Source: Endothia cerciana
Lineage: Eukaryota; Ascomycota; Sordariomycetes; Diaporthales; Cryphonectriaceae
NCBI GenBank assembly: GCA_026119935.1
Contig: JALRMH010000001.1
Span: 1,922,001-1,986,000 of the forward strand
Direction: 5' to 3'
Length of the DNA stretch: 64,000 nucleotides
A program made the translations under genes and the position numbers. The notes under the pieces are model-generated. The model was not told the DNA's origin. It did not search any database and saw nothing but the letters and a program-made list of their open reading frames with translations. Numbering within the stretch: position 1 is the first letter of the stretch; the number at the start of each line of letters is the position of its first letter. Below, one piece after another: positions 12,293 to 23,008 of the stretch.

Positions 12293-12673
12293 ATTTTGGA
12301 CGAGAGTTTTGAACAGCGGATCTGAGACTATATAGATCATCAGAAATGCCCTTCTTGCGACGAATTAGATAACAGCTTGTCCTCTTGTCTATAATCTCGC
12401 TAGGATCCCCATCTTGCCCAAGCTTGCAAGTTGTAATGAGTCGTCGGAATCATCCTCGTCGCCAGCAAACTGAGACTGTCTTGAGAGCAATACTGACAGA
12501 TCAGAGCTTGGTATATCACCATAACTGGGATCTGTGTAAGACGCAGATGGGACGAGAAACACCGAGGGCCCCGGCGAACATGGACGGTCATAAACCACAG
12601 GTGGGGGACACGAAGATACTCCAAGAGAGGGTGTTCCACAGGGTTACATTTCGCCCGGGCCGGTCTCGACTAG
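12293..12673. other. Convergent intergenic spacer
   Basis: Holds the 3' ends of two convergent genes. No coding potential seen. Confidence 0.6.
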
Positions 12674-13317
12674 CTACTCGAAGTTGATGCGGATGCCATG
12701 CTTAGCCTCGGCACGTTGAACAAGATCGCGAATGCTCCCAGACTTCTCTAGAGCCTCACTGCCCGCAGAGTTCTTGTGCTCATCCACCCTCTCCCATCCG
12801 CAGAAAATCACCCACTCCTCTTCTCCGGCCCCATCAGCAGCTTTCTCGATTCTCCATCCCCCCGCAGCGGCCCCTCCCTGACTGGCTATTGATGCAGCCA
12901 CTCCTTGCCTTCCTGAGATTTCACCTGATCTTCGAAAAAGATCTTGTCCTCCGCCCGAACCCGATACCATCCGATGCGGATGACCGGCGCATCCGCTGGT
13001 ACATCGGCATTTGGCAAATCCACATGATACATCTCAATGCGAGGAAGATCGAGTTCATCTTTCAGGAGGGCGAGCAGTTCCTGATTCTCGGTGCTGGGGA
13101 TGAACTGATCCCAGTGCTCGGATGGGGACCGCCAGTCCCCTAGCAGATACAAGACTCGGGGGTCCTCAACGCCTTGGTAATAAGCGAATCGGCGGTCGGA
13201 AACACCGAGGGCATTCTGCATGACCTCAATAGATCTGAGAAGCTTGGCGCGGAAGGATTGGTCGGCAAGGGTGACGCCCTGGGCGAGGTAGAGGATGGCG
13301 AGCTCGGTTACGGGCAT
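12674..13317 (-). CDS. Small dimeric alpha/beta-barrel-like protein of unknown role
   Basis: Begins at ATG 13317 (MPVTELAILYLAQG). The first part has a helix-strand pattern with YYQGVEDPRVLYLLGDW. The last part contains GGWRIEK, EEWVIFCGWERVDEHK and a closing KHGIRINF. Repeated strand-plus-His blocks of this kind occur in fungal EthD or ABM-like barrel proteins. The two parts lie in different frames. Either a very short phase-0 intron at 12878-12924 (47 bp, GTGAAA...CAG) joins DQ to GGAAAGG, or a single-base indel near 12880-12890 has broken the gene. The frameshift reading would keep about twelve more residues, closer to what I expect for the family. Function and substrate are unknown. It ends opposite the flavin monooxygenase, but a shared pathway is only a guess. 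Confidence 0.6.
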
Positions 13318-14646
13318 TGTAATATTGATTCTTTGGACTCACTCAAGATACACTTGACATCGACCACAGCCGCGTAGGAGGAACAACACTGAGCTACTGA
13401 CGGGAATAATGAGACAACTACGAATTTTGTTTGCTCGATAGCAAAGGCCGCTTCATATTTAGCTAGGGTCATCATGCAAGTCGAAGTTCAGGCAGACATC
13501 ATGACGTATGCAAGCTGGGCCCGCTCGGTATGATAGAGCTCGATTTCATTGCGCTCCAATGTCGGATATTTCGATTGGGTACTAAGTAAGACTACTGTGA
13601 GTTTTTCCAGTGAATATCGCATCTCAACGGTGGTGTGCTGTCCTAAAAAAAAATATAAAAAAATAAAAGAGAGAGAGAGAAGAATCATTGTGTTGTTAGG
13701 TTTAAACTTTGGGCTCCCCAGAGATCTACTTACCTAGACACCTCACCATCTCTAGCATTACATAGGAACGGAACGTCTTTCACCCGATGATGAGCTGGCT
13801 TTGATTTAGCATTTCCTCCCGTCCTGTAGATTCAATTTGAGTAATATTTGTATACATCATGACCGCATGGAGAGCAGTCTTCACTGGGGGTGAGATGGTC
13901 TGAGGTCCGTCAAGACGTGTCCCAGATTATTATAAACTCGTGCGGCTGCGGCGCCAACGCAAGAAGAGCTTGGGACGCATCGAGCCTGAAAGGTACATCT
14001 CGCTAGATTCGTACTATCCTTGAGAGATAGTTAGTACGCGCAGTTCGATATTACACAGTACTGTGCTGTCGATTGCTACACTTTTGTCTGGGTGGGGGGC
14101 CATTGAGACATATTCGTCGTGGTTTGTTTCCGCGATATTTTTCCGTTTGGAAAATAGAGTTCGTAGGGCTGAAGAAACATCACTACGCTTAGAAATGTAT
14201 TTGTTTGAAACATCGATGGAGACTGAGTTTCCCCGCCCACTTCGCTAACAGCCTGGCGAAATTACAGGGAGGCGCGGCAACTCCCTGCTATATGAGTGTC
14301 AATGTCATTGGATCCAGACCAGCGAGATCTCAGGGGTTCCACGCCATCAGAACTAACCATCCAATCCTCTAGGGTCGCGGTGATCCACCGCCAGGGTTCC
14401 GCAATAGACTCCAGACGACCGCATCGTGAGATCAAGTCTTGGGATTATGGCTTCCCCATGCTAGCCCCTACCGCCTGATCCTGAGTACAAGATGCTGCTT
14501 AGGCCCTTGCATCTCGTTATGCAGCACAATGTCGTTATCCAGCCCAAGCTGACAGCACTGCAGTTGATCTGCAATCCATTCATTACCGTCGCATTCTATT
14601 CTCAACCGTATTATTGATCACACTCGTTCTAAGAAAAGCAACAAAT
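13318..14646. other. Gene-free stretch, divergent promoters
   Basis: Lies between the start of the minus-strand barrel gene and the start of the secreted protein, so it should hold both promoters. It includes an A-rich tract near 13645-13680. No coding signal seen. Confidence 0.55.
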
Positions 14647-16722
14647 ATGAAACACTCGCTCCTTTCGTTCGCTCCGGCGCTGCTATCACTGTCTGGGGCT
14701 GTGAGCGCTGCTGGCTTGACCAACTCCTCCATGACAACCTATGTCGACTCCGTTTCCCTGAACTTCAATTTTGACCCCGTCAAGGCTGCGTACTGGACAG
14801 GCTACATTCATCACCGCCGTACACCATTTGCTGTGTCCCCGTCAGGGAACGTCGCGTACCTTGCATACCTCGATGGGTCCGGGACGGACGTCCACGTCCA
14901 GGAAATCGACCCCACGACATTCGCAGCCAGTGGCATCAATGTCACCATCTCGGGAGGCAAGGAGGCTGGAGGTCTTGTCGCCCAGGATGATGGTTTTGCC
15001 CTCTTGACCAACGAGGCCATGCCCTCTGGTACTACGAACGCCCCTCCCGGCGAAACGCCAGTCCCTGTTCTGTACAGGTTCTCTGCTGCCGGCGAGCAGC
15101 AATGGAAGACATGGCTTGGCGGGCCAAATGTCACAGACAGTGAAGGCCACAGTAAGTGTTTCCAAGATTCATCACTCTCTCTTGTCTGTATGGAGAACAG
15201 TTTCGCTGCTTTTGTAAAGCTCCCAACTCGGAAGCCCTCTTAAGAAGCTCAAGACAAGTCAAGACGGCCCCCAGCTCATCGTTCCATCTCCCATGAATAC
15301 ATGGCATATCTTTCTGACAGTACGACAGTGGCTGCCACCGACATGAACGGTGACCTGGTCTACTCCAACACCACCGGTCGTTATGCAGCGTATACAGTAG
15401 TGACAGCCTACGATGGCGATGCCGACGGGCATTTTGGAGATGCGATCCGCTACATCGAGGACTCGACCGGTGAGATCGCCGTCATCGACGGCGCCAGCTC
15501 GGATTGGGGCTGCTCTCACAATACTGGTATTGCCCTGGAGGCTGCTGATGCCGCTCCCTACGCAAGTATCTGCGCCGAGGACCAGGGCGGCATCTGGTTG
15601 AACAGCAAGGGACAAGGCATGACCACTGAGGGCGTCAAGATCTCCAACGAGAACACGACGAATGGCGCAGACGGTGAGCCGCTCGGAGGAATGTCCGGCT
15701 CGTACAGCAACCTTGCCCGTTGGCAGGGTGGAGACGGCTACATCTTCGCGTGGGTCTCTCGTGGCGCGATCGATTTGTACGAGAATTCTTGGATGGGCAC
15801 AGGGTATACCTCTGCCTACAACCGGACGAACGGCCGCAATGTTGCCGTTGCGACCTTCACCGACAAGTACACGATGGTTGAGACCGAGGCTTCCAGCACG
15901 GTCGGTGCTGCCTCCGGCGACTCACAGGTCAACTGGATCACAAAGACCACCACGGCCGACATGAGCAATGCTCACGTCGCCACATTCGACGGCACCAATG
16001 CTCTCGTCACTTGGGAGGAGATCGCTGATCCTCTGTGCGAGTACATCGCATTTGGGTGCCAGGGAAGCTTCTCTGGAGCCTACTATCAGCTCGTCACCAA
16101 CACCGGTAACGGCACGGCTGTTGGCCAGCCTCTGGTCAAGTCCGATGTCTATGTTTCAGGTGATATGGTGACCATGAACGACGGGCGTATCTGCTGGCCA
16201 TATGTGAACATGGACTGGGATCTGAGCGGCGTCGTTGGATGGGACTACACCTCCACGAACGTCACCAAGATGAGCTTTGCCTGCATGAGCCTCGACAGCT
16301 CTTCCTCATCGGCATCATCGACCGCTGCCGTTGCCTCATCATCGGTTGTAGCCACCTCCTCCGCCCTCGCGTCGTCCTCTTCTGTTATCACGGCTACGTC
16401 AACCGAGGTAGCCGTCGCTGTTGCCTCGGCAGCCTCTTCGTCTTCAAGCTCCATTCCTTCAGTCGCCCCCGCCGCCAGTGAGGTGGCCACTACTGAGGCT
16501 ACCCCTACTGAAGCTGCCCCTACTGAGGTTGCCACCACTAAAGCTGTCACTACTGAGGCCCCCACCACGTTTGCGACCTCTGTCGTCGCGGCCACCTCAA
16601 GGCAAGTCACTTCTTCCACGAGCCAAGTTTATTCCACGCCTAGTGCCAGCCACACTGGTGGAGGCTTCTGGCCTGGAGGCTCGATTTTTGGATGGGGCAA
16701 TTGGCGTCACGTCGGCAACTAA
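14647..16722 (+). CDS. Secreted protein of unknown function with Ser/Thr-rich tail
   Basis: Two exons, 14647-15151 and 15329-16722; the intron has a GTAAGT donor and the phase (1) restores the frame. The product is about 632 residues. Residues 1-20 (MKHSLLSFAPALLSLSGAVS) are a clear signal peptide. The body, up to about residue 495, is rich in strands and in N-glycosylation sequons; it has repeating blades such as SPSGNVAYLAYLDGSG, AQDDGFALLTNEA and MNDGRICWPYVNMD, so a beta-propeller-like fold is possible. Cysteines appear in pairs late (CEYIAFGC, CWPY...FAC). The tail is Ser/Ala-rich followed by imperfect five-residue PTEAA/PTEVA repeats, a likely O-glycosylated stalk, and ends GGGFWPGGSIFGWGNW. 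There is no hydrophobic GPI signal at the end. I do not recognise an enzyme family. Confidence 0.82.
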
Positions 16723-17759
16723 CCTGACCAACTTCCACAGTAAGGCGAAGTGCCACCGATCCAAGTAGACTTCTTTGGGAACTATGTGAATGGAAGACTT
16801 GAGCGGCTCAGAACTGGTCGAGCTTTCGCACTACGAGGATGGTCGGTACTGGTTCAGGTTCAGCGTTCTCGTCTGAGATGATCTTCGTGTATATAGCGTT
16901 TTGACACTCCTACTTGACATTGTGAAGGATGTGATATATATGAAGCCTTTGACGCATGATGTCAATACACTGTTGTGACCGTCCGCGCTTTTCCTTGATT
17001 CCTGCTAGTATGTTGACACTTTAGTAAAACCCACTGCTCGAGTAGAATGCTTTGACCTATGCTAAACTGCTTTCTCGTATCGGACCTTCTAGCATGCAGT
17101 TTTTGAATTTAAATACATCCTATTGAGAGAACCGAGTAGCCGGTGTGACCATCCTCACGTAGAATCCAAGACACTTCGTTAATACTGCATTTTCTGCTCT
17201 CTTTCCTTGTACCTTAATTGTCACAAATACATTCTCTGACCTATCTTTTAATCAATTTAACCAAGTGAGCATCAAAGACTGGACATTCCGTTTTCATGCA
17301 GATGAGCAGTGTATATTGTTTACCTGGACAGATCTGGAAGTTGTAGGCGTGGAAAGAGAAAAAAGCACACTGATGGGGTACTTCTAGCCGTATGTACGGC
17401 CTTGGAGCGACATTAGATGTCTTGATCTGATAGTATTCAATAACCGTAATTCGTTTACAAAGCCTCGTTTGTTTGTCTAGCATGTGAGCGAGGCCGAGGT
17501 TGTTTTGGGCTGGATCCCTCGCCTGGATCGACGGCGACGGTCCATGTCGTTGGGCTTTAGGCACGCAAGTGATAGCTGTTAGCGCAAATGGTATAAGGAT
17601 GGTCTGCATCTCTAGAGGAGAAAGAGGGGGGGGCGGGCGCGGGCGGGCCGAGTTCAGCAACAGGAAATCGGGATTTCAAAGCGACCTTGATCAAGTTCGG
17701 TTTCTACCCATCTGATTAATTCCACCAATTTTCCCCCTCCTGTTCTCCATGCCTTCAGT
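16723..17759. other. Gene-free stretch
   Basis: AT-richer non-coding DNA downstream of the secreted protein. I see no gene. It may contain the lost 5' part of the adjacent lipase fossil, but no recognisable residue blocks remain. Confidence 0.55.
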
Positions 17760-18513
17760 GATGTCATCACTGACACACAAGTATATCTGTTCCGAGATGA
17801 CTCAGCTCAGGAGTACATACTATCTTTTGGGGGGACATCTAGCTTGCTGGACATCATCATGGATATGTAGAGATCACTGGTAGATTGTACCCCGGCGGTT
17901 GATGAATCCTATTGTTCGCTGTCAAGCAAAGTTCTGGGAAGATACTGCTATGATCTTGGGTATGATGGTGTGCTAAACAATCATCGACACGGTGTCACAG
18001 AGAATTTCTGAATCGTACCTCTCTGTTCTAGATGCTATTACATCCTATCTCGCATCTCAACTGGACAGCGGATACAGCCTCACTATCACTGGGCATAATA
18101 TGGGTGCGGCTATAATTTCAATCGCACCGACGGAACTCCAGGCACAAAACCTGACGATAGCGACTTACACATACGGTCAACCGATGACAGGGAACCAGGC
18201 CTACGCTGACTTCGTGGACCGTATGTTCACGCCGGAACCGGCATATGACCAGAGAAATACAATGTACAGGGCCACACATGCAAGTGACGGCATTGCGCAG
18301 CTCCCATCTCAGAAAAGAGGGTACCGTCACCACTCGACTGAATTTTGGGTGCCACCAACGCAAGGACCAGTGTTCCGACGTACAGGACAAGAGCCTGAGG
18401 ATTGCAATCAGGAAAGGTATGACTATCCATTGAACCCCGCTCACTGCTCGTACTCTGGGATTAGCATCACCGATCCGACGAGTAAGGACGCGGCGTGTCG
18501 AGGTTTACCATGA
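17760..18513 (+). pseudogene. Class 3 lipase fossil
   Basis: From 17760 one frame reads DVITDTQVYLFRDDSAQ, then EYILSFGGTSSLLDIIMDM and a stop, which is the start of a secreted class 3 (Rhizopus-type) lipase domain. The next recognisable block begins near 17992: SYLSVLDAITSYLASQ, GYSLTITGHNMGAAI, then ATYTYGQPMTGNQAYADFVD. The C-terminal end RHHSTEFWV, CSYSGISITDP is preserved. The family elbow is GHSxG; here the nucleophile Ser is Asn (GHNMG), so the product could not be an active lipase. The signal peptide and first exon are missing, the usual RGTSS block has become GGTSS, and the two segments are not joined by an obvious splice. I treat it as a decayed gene. Confidence 0.8.
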
Positions 18514-19286
18514 AGGGAAGACACCACGAGGCAGAGACAAGGACTTTGCAGTAATTCCAGCATGCCCTATTCAGCAATTTCTGTTCGTGAAGTTTCCCGG
18601 CTTCTCTCCTGACCAACGTATGTTTGAACATGAAAAGCGTGACGAAGGTTTTGACGATTAAAGTTCAATCTTCCCAAGCCACGGCGACCGTAGTCGACTT
18701 CGACGGCAACTGATACGGGAGCTACAACGCATTCTTTTGTCGCGTCTGATACCAGGAATTCACTTATGGCAGCGTTTCCAGCTCACATCTATCTCCGTAG
18801 TAAAACTAATACTAAACTTGTGTATTGCGGCAACGACCTCCCTATATTCACTTACGCTTATCTGAAGTACTATGGTATTTGAAGACAAAAAGCAAAAATA
18901 TCAATGACATGTGCTGTATTGTGCAATGGAGTTTGGATCGTGGGATAGCTTTCAGTCTACTCAAGGACTTGGAACCTCGTGAGCTAGTACTTAGATTTCC
19001 GAATTGGTCCAAGACTAATTATTGCGATCTGTTGATCGTAACATTTTCAAAGGCAGAACCAAAGGGCCCGGCTACGGGCGGGACTTGCTCTCTACTGGCC
19101 ATAAGTATCCCTCAGAACGTCACGACTCGATAGCCACTGCTCTGCCACATGCAAATTGGCCGGCAGCAGTTATACCGTATGGGAGAAGCTGTGAAGCCCA
19201 TCGCGAGAAAAGTCCCCTGCAAATATAGAAACGTATCCCGTCCAGTTTTCTAGCAGGCTTTCATCTTCCAAGACGTGCGAGACATC
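18514..19286. other. Intergenic spacer
   Basis: Between the lipase fossil and the HsbA-like gene; presumably holds the latter's promoter. No other signal seen. Confidence 0.55.
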
Positions 19287-19796
19287 ATGAACCTCTTCAA
19301 AGTTCTCTCAAGTCTGTTCATCGGCGTAGATATCATTCATGCCGACGGTGCCGCCATCGTTGGTGCTCTCAGATCAATGCAACAAGCCACATCAAATCTG
19401 AGCAAGCTGATCTCAGAATGGGACGGGCAGCTTTCTAATTCAGTTCCGATCTTTAACCAGGCCGCCGTTGTCTTTAACACCATCAACCAGACCAAAGAAG
19501 TTGCCGATCTTTCTGCAAAGCTGTCCATAAGACAAGCACTGGAGATAAAGGCCGGCGCCAAAAATGTGGTGGACAATTTCACCAAGACTATAGACACGGT
19601 TGTCGCCGCCAGAGACGAGTTCACCAAGGCTTGGTTGAGGGCGCCGTTGAAGAGGCACCAGAGCGCTACGAGTGACTTTGTCAATGCTGTCATCACCAAA
19701 GTGCCATTTGTCGGCATTAATCCAGGAAGAAATATCGAAAAGCGGATCAATGAGATGTTGACCAAGCCAATCGACATCTATAAGGCCAAGGTGTGA
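19287..19796 (+). CDS. HsbA-like secreted surface protein (PF12296 type)
   Basis: Single open frame of about 169 residues from ATG 19287, the first ATG in frame. Residues 1-20 (MNLFKVLSSLFIGVDIIHAD) form a probable signal peptide. The rest is an all-helical stretch without cysteines: IVGALRSMQQATSNLSKLIS, then AAVVFNTINQTKEVADLSAK, then DNFTKTIDTVVAARDEFTKA. This pattern of repeated amphipathic helices with regularly spaced Leu/Val and Thr/Ser is typical of the hydrophobic surface-binding protein A family and related cell-wall galactomannoprotein-like proteins. HsbA proteins are secreted and adsorb to hydrophobic surfaces, where they can recruit esterases; the decayed lipase next door may be coincidence. 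The stop overlaps a good donor (AAG/GTGTGAGT), so a longer spliced form cannot be excluded. Confidence 0.7.
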   Translation: MNLFKVLSSLFIGVDIIHADGAAIVGALRSMQQATSNLSKLISEWDGQLSNSVPIFNQAAVVFNTINQTKEVADLSAKLSIRQALEIKAGAKNVVDNFTKTIDTVVAARDEFTKAWLRAPLKRHQSATSDFVNAVITKVPFVGINPGRNIEKRINEMLTKPIDIYKAKV

Positions 19797-20168
19797 GTTG
19801 GTCGCATCTAGATGAGGAGATGAAAATTCGCATGGATGGAGCTAACGGAGTCTCCGAGCACCTCGATATCATCTTGACCAACCTGTTCATTGTAAAGTAT
19901 ATACATGAGAAAATGCGACCGGCGACTTCGTACGCGGAATGCAACGTGAGTTGCGAAGCGAATGTTCTTTTGCCTCTTGCATTACTTGTCAGTCTTTCAA
20001 CGGGAATGAGCAGGTCAGATGGGTCTCAAGTAGAGACCTTCTCGGCCTTGATAGACAGACATGATCATATATCATATGAAACTTAGTTCGGAAGATTGTT
20101 ATTCAGGAATCTTCCTAACCTTCCTACCTTTTGATGCCCCCATAGGCAAAGTCTGCTGCGCCGATGCT
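19797..20168. other. Convergent intergenic spacer
   Basis: Between the 3' ends of the HsbA-like gene and the regulator on the minus strand. No gene seen. Confidence 0.55.
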
Positions 20169-22267
20169 TCAACAAGGTCCGTAGTCAAATATTTGCTCCA
20201 TCCACTCGCCCGTCCCAAAGAAGCCGTAAGCAGGCATCGGGAATGCCGTGATGGGATGAATACTACGGTTCCCAGGCAGTTCTACCAATCGATCTTGAGA
20301 CCTGTCTCTGCCTACAGTCTCCTTATGTGAGTTCAAGCTTGCCAATAAGCCTTCACGAAATTTCAGCAAGTTGTGTGCTATAGTCTTGAACAGATCATCA
20401 TCAGCAGTCTCTCCCGCTTCCGTACTTGCTTGGCTGGTAACTCTGATAACTCCATCGATGATTGTCATCATATCAAAGCTTTTTCGTATAGCTTCGACGT
20501 CAAGCGTGGACAACCTGAAGAGTGCCGCAAGGCATCGGCCTACTTGGACAATTTGCTGAATCGAGAGGCCTACCCAGGCACAGGGCGAAACTGACATCCA
20601 GATCTCAAAGGAGGCTTTCACAGCCATTGCAGATTGCCAAAGACAATCCAGGTTCTCTTTGTCGGGCATACCGTTCGCCGCTTCGACGTGTTGGAAAGCT
20701 TCGGCTGTAGCATCGCAAATACAGAGCTCTACGTAGCGACTCTGAGCCCGAAGGATATCTTGGAGTATCCGGAAGTCAGCTAAAGGACGAGCAAGCGACC
20801 TTGAGTTGAATCATCCTACCAGCTTGCATCATGCTCGCTTTTATACACGCTTCGATTTGACGGTGCTGCTCACGAAGCGCATCGCGATAGAATATGAATG
20901 GCGGAGATAAAATATTTGGGTGCCCGTGTAGGTCAAGAACTTTCTGAGTAAGGAGCTCCAGACGGACTTGAATTGCCAACACTGCATCTGACGTGGATGA
21001 ATCATGTGATCCGATATGTTTAAGGCATTCCTCTAAATGTGACGTCCAGGGCAAAGGCTCCATCTGCTTATAATAAGCAGAGACCCTACCAGAAAGGAAC
21101 TTGACGCATCAGCTTCCTTCCCACAATGATGGCCAGTCTCGATATATTAAACCAGGTAAAGACTCACGAAGCGCTCAGCAGGAAGCAGCCCAGAATCGCC
21201 CGGCTTGGTTCGAGAAAGTGATCCTCATGATCACCGGTGGACCCAGGATCGTTGTTTGCACAACCACGTTTTTCAAAGCCAGGATGATTCAATAGCGTAC
21301 ATGGCGTTTTTCGTTTTGGGTCATTCAGGCCAAGCTCGTAAAGGATGGATACGGCCAGTGTCAGGAGACGAGAGACGCTCTTTTTGTTGAGGAATGTATC
21401 ATGACTCCATGCGACGAATGTCAGAACAGCCAGTAATAGATCGATACTGGAATGGTTATCTAGAATCAATTCCTGGGCAAAGATGCGTTTCATCTCTTTT
21501 CCTCTTTCGATTTTCGTCTGCGTAAATGGTGTGCCCACCGTGATGATAGCTAGCAGTAAAAATGGCCGATCACTGCCAAGTTGTTCAACTGAAGCTTCTG
21601 GAGGAAGATGAATAAAGGGACAGCAAGGAAGCAGTTTGTCGCGAAACAGAGCTAGGCAGCCTTGCTTCTCGAGATATGGGGGCTCGAGAGGGTTGTTAAC
21701 GTTTCCCGGGTACTTGTCGTCGGAATGAAGAATCGATGCTGTCGTGTCTTGTGCCTCAACGGTATGGTCTTTCACTACATGTGATGATATTGATGGTAAT
21801 GCCGTAACGTCTCCGAACACAGCGCTTGGGACATTGGCGATTGCTGGGTCTTGCACTTCAGATATCGCATCGTATCTTCTGGCATGGATCTCTCGTTGCA
21901 AAGCTGTCTGCATTGCCGCAATCGAGTCGGGAGAGTGAGTGACGTTATGCAGCAACGACACGACGCTATCGATCCTCCGTTCAAGTTGCGCGACCTTGGA
22001 ACCCGTTTTCTGACTTCTCTGGGCCTTGCGACGACGAATCGCATCCGATGGAATGCACTGCTGATCAAGTCTAAAGCATCTGCTCCATCGCACACGAGAT
22101 CCTCAGCAAACGATAGTTTCCGCGCGAAGACTGCGAGTTCATGAGATTCGGACATACCTTTCACAGGTATCTCGATCGTCTCGCAAAATGCACTTGCATT
22201 TCGATTTGAAGCACTGCATGCACGCTTGACCGTAAGGGGCCGGCTGTCCCGCACGTCTGTTGTCCAT
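20169..22267 (-). CDS. Zn2Cys6 transcription factor (one apparent frameshift)
   Basis: Start at ATG 22267 (MDNRRAGQPAPYGQACMQC). The zinc cluster is CX2CX6CX8CX2CX6C: ACMQC, FKSKCK before the third Cys, then DTCERCFRLDQQC. An intron at 22080-22157 (GTATGT...CAG) falls inside it, between GAA-AG and A-TGC. A basic linker IRRRKAQRSQKT and a short coiled segment VAQLERRIDSVVSLL follow. Exon 2 (21168-22079) carries the regulatory middle region; a second intron lies at 21086-21167 and rejoins LLSAS/VSAYYKQMEP. Near 20782-20784 the frame breaks: ...LKVACSS continues in another frame as LADFRILQDILRAQ, which deletion of one T would repair. A 40-bp intron is also possible but would remove conserved residues. 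The last part runs to TGA at 20169 (EWMEQIFDYGPC). A nuclear regulator with unknown target. Confidence 0.82.
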
Positions 22268-23008
22268 GTCGGATTCCGGTATTCAGTGGAATGTATCGGT
22301 GAATGCAAAGAATCGTGGTTTGCGGGCCGGAAATTGGCGGAATCTCGTTGTCTCTTGTGTGTAGAGTAAGATGAATTTAAGTACGGTGTTCATATCATAT
22401 CTCTTGGAGAGGCCGGAATTTGAACGGTCCGAAACCCGTCCCTCCGTCTAGGGACTTAACGGACATTGCAAGCCAATGCCTGATGATCCATCCTGCAGCC
22501 CCCACTGTGACAGTGGCTAAGACGCAAGGCTGACCTGACGGTTGCTGCCCGTCACTCCTCCATGTTGGGAAGTAATTTATGAAACACCGAACACCCCCCC
22601 CCACCCAACACCTATACCCCTTGGCTCCAAAGCGCAAAATTTTCTTGATGCGCAACGATTTATGACTGAGCACGTGATCACGCATTCCATGAAGACTGCG
22701 TCTTGGATTTTTTGCTATAATTTTGCATCAATTCGTTTACTAAACATGAGCCGCCATGCTGCCCAGCTTTCCAGCGAAGAATGAGTGCGGCTGATGTTGA
22801 TTGCTATTTCTGGAGTCAACCCAAAGTAAAGGTAACAAACAAGTACGTTGGCAGCTAAATTCTTTGGGGAAATCGTGTATTTGCAATTTGAATGAATTTT
22901 TGTTGTAAAAGACAGGACATAGCAGCGATTGCAATCTGCTGTGTTGTGAAATGTTCCCTTCTACTCAGGGATCCGACCAGAGAACAAAATTCACTTGGTA
23001 CAGTACAC
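22268..23008. other. Intergenic spacer
   Basis: Upstream of the regulator and downstream of the glycyl radical enzyme fossil. Contains a C-run near 22594. A tRNA-like TTCAAATTCCGG element near 22400 was examined and rejected. Confidence 0.55.

Noticed and set aside
22395..22490. tRNA-like T-arm (TTCAAATTCCGG) on the minus strand
   Set aside because: No matching acceptor stem or A box, and the T-stem does not pair with a seven-base loop.
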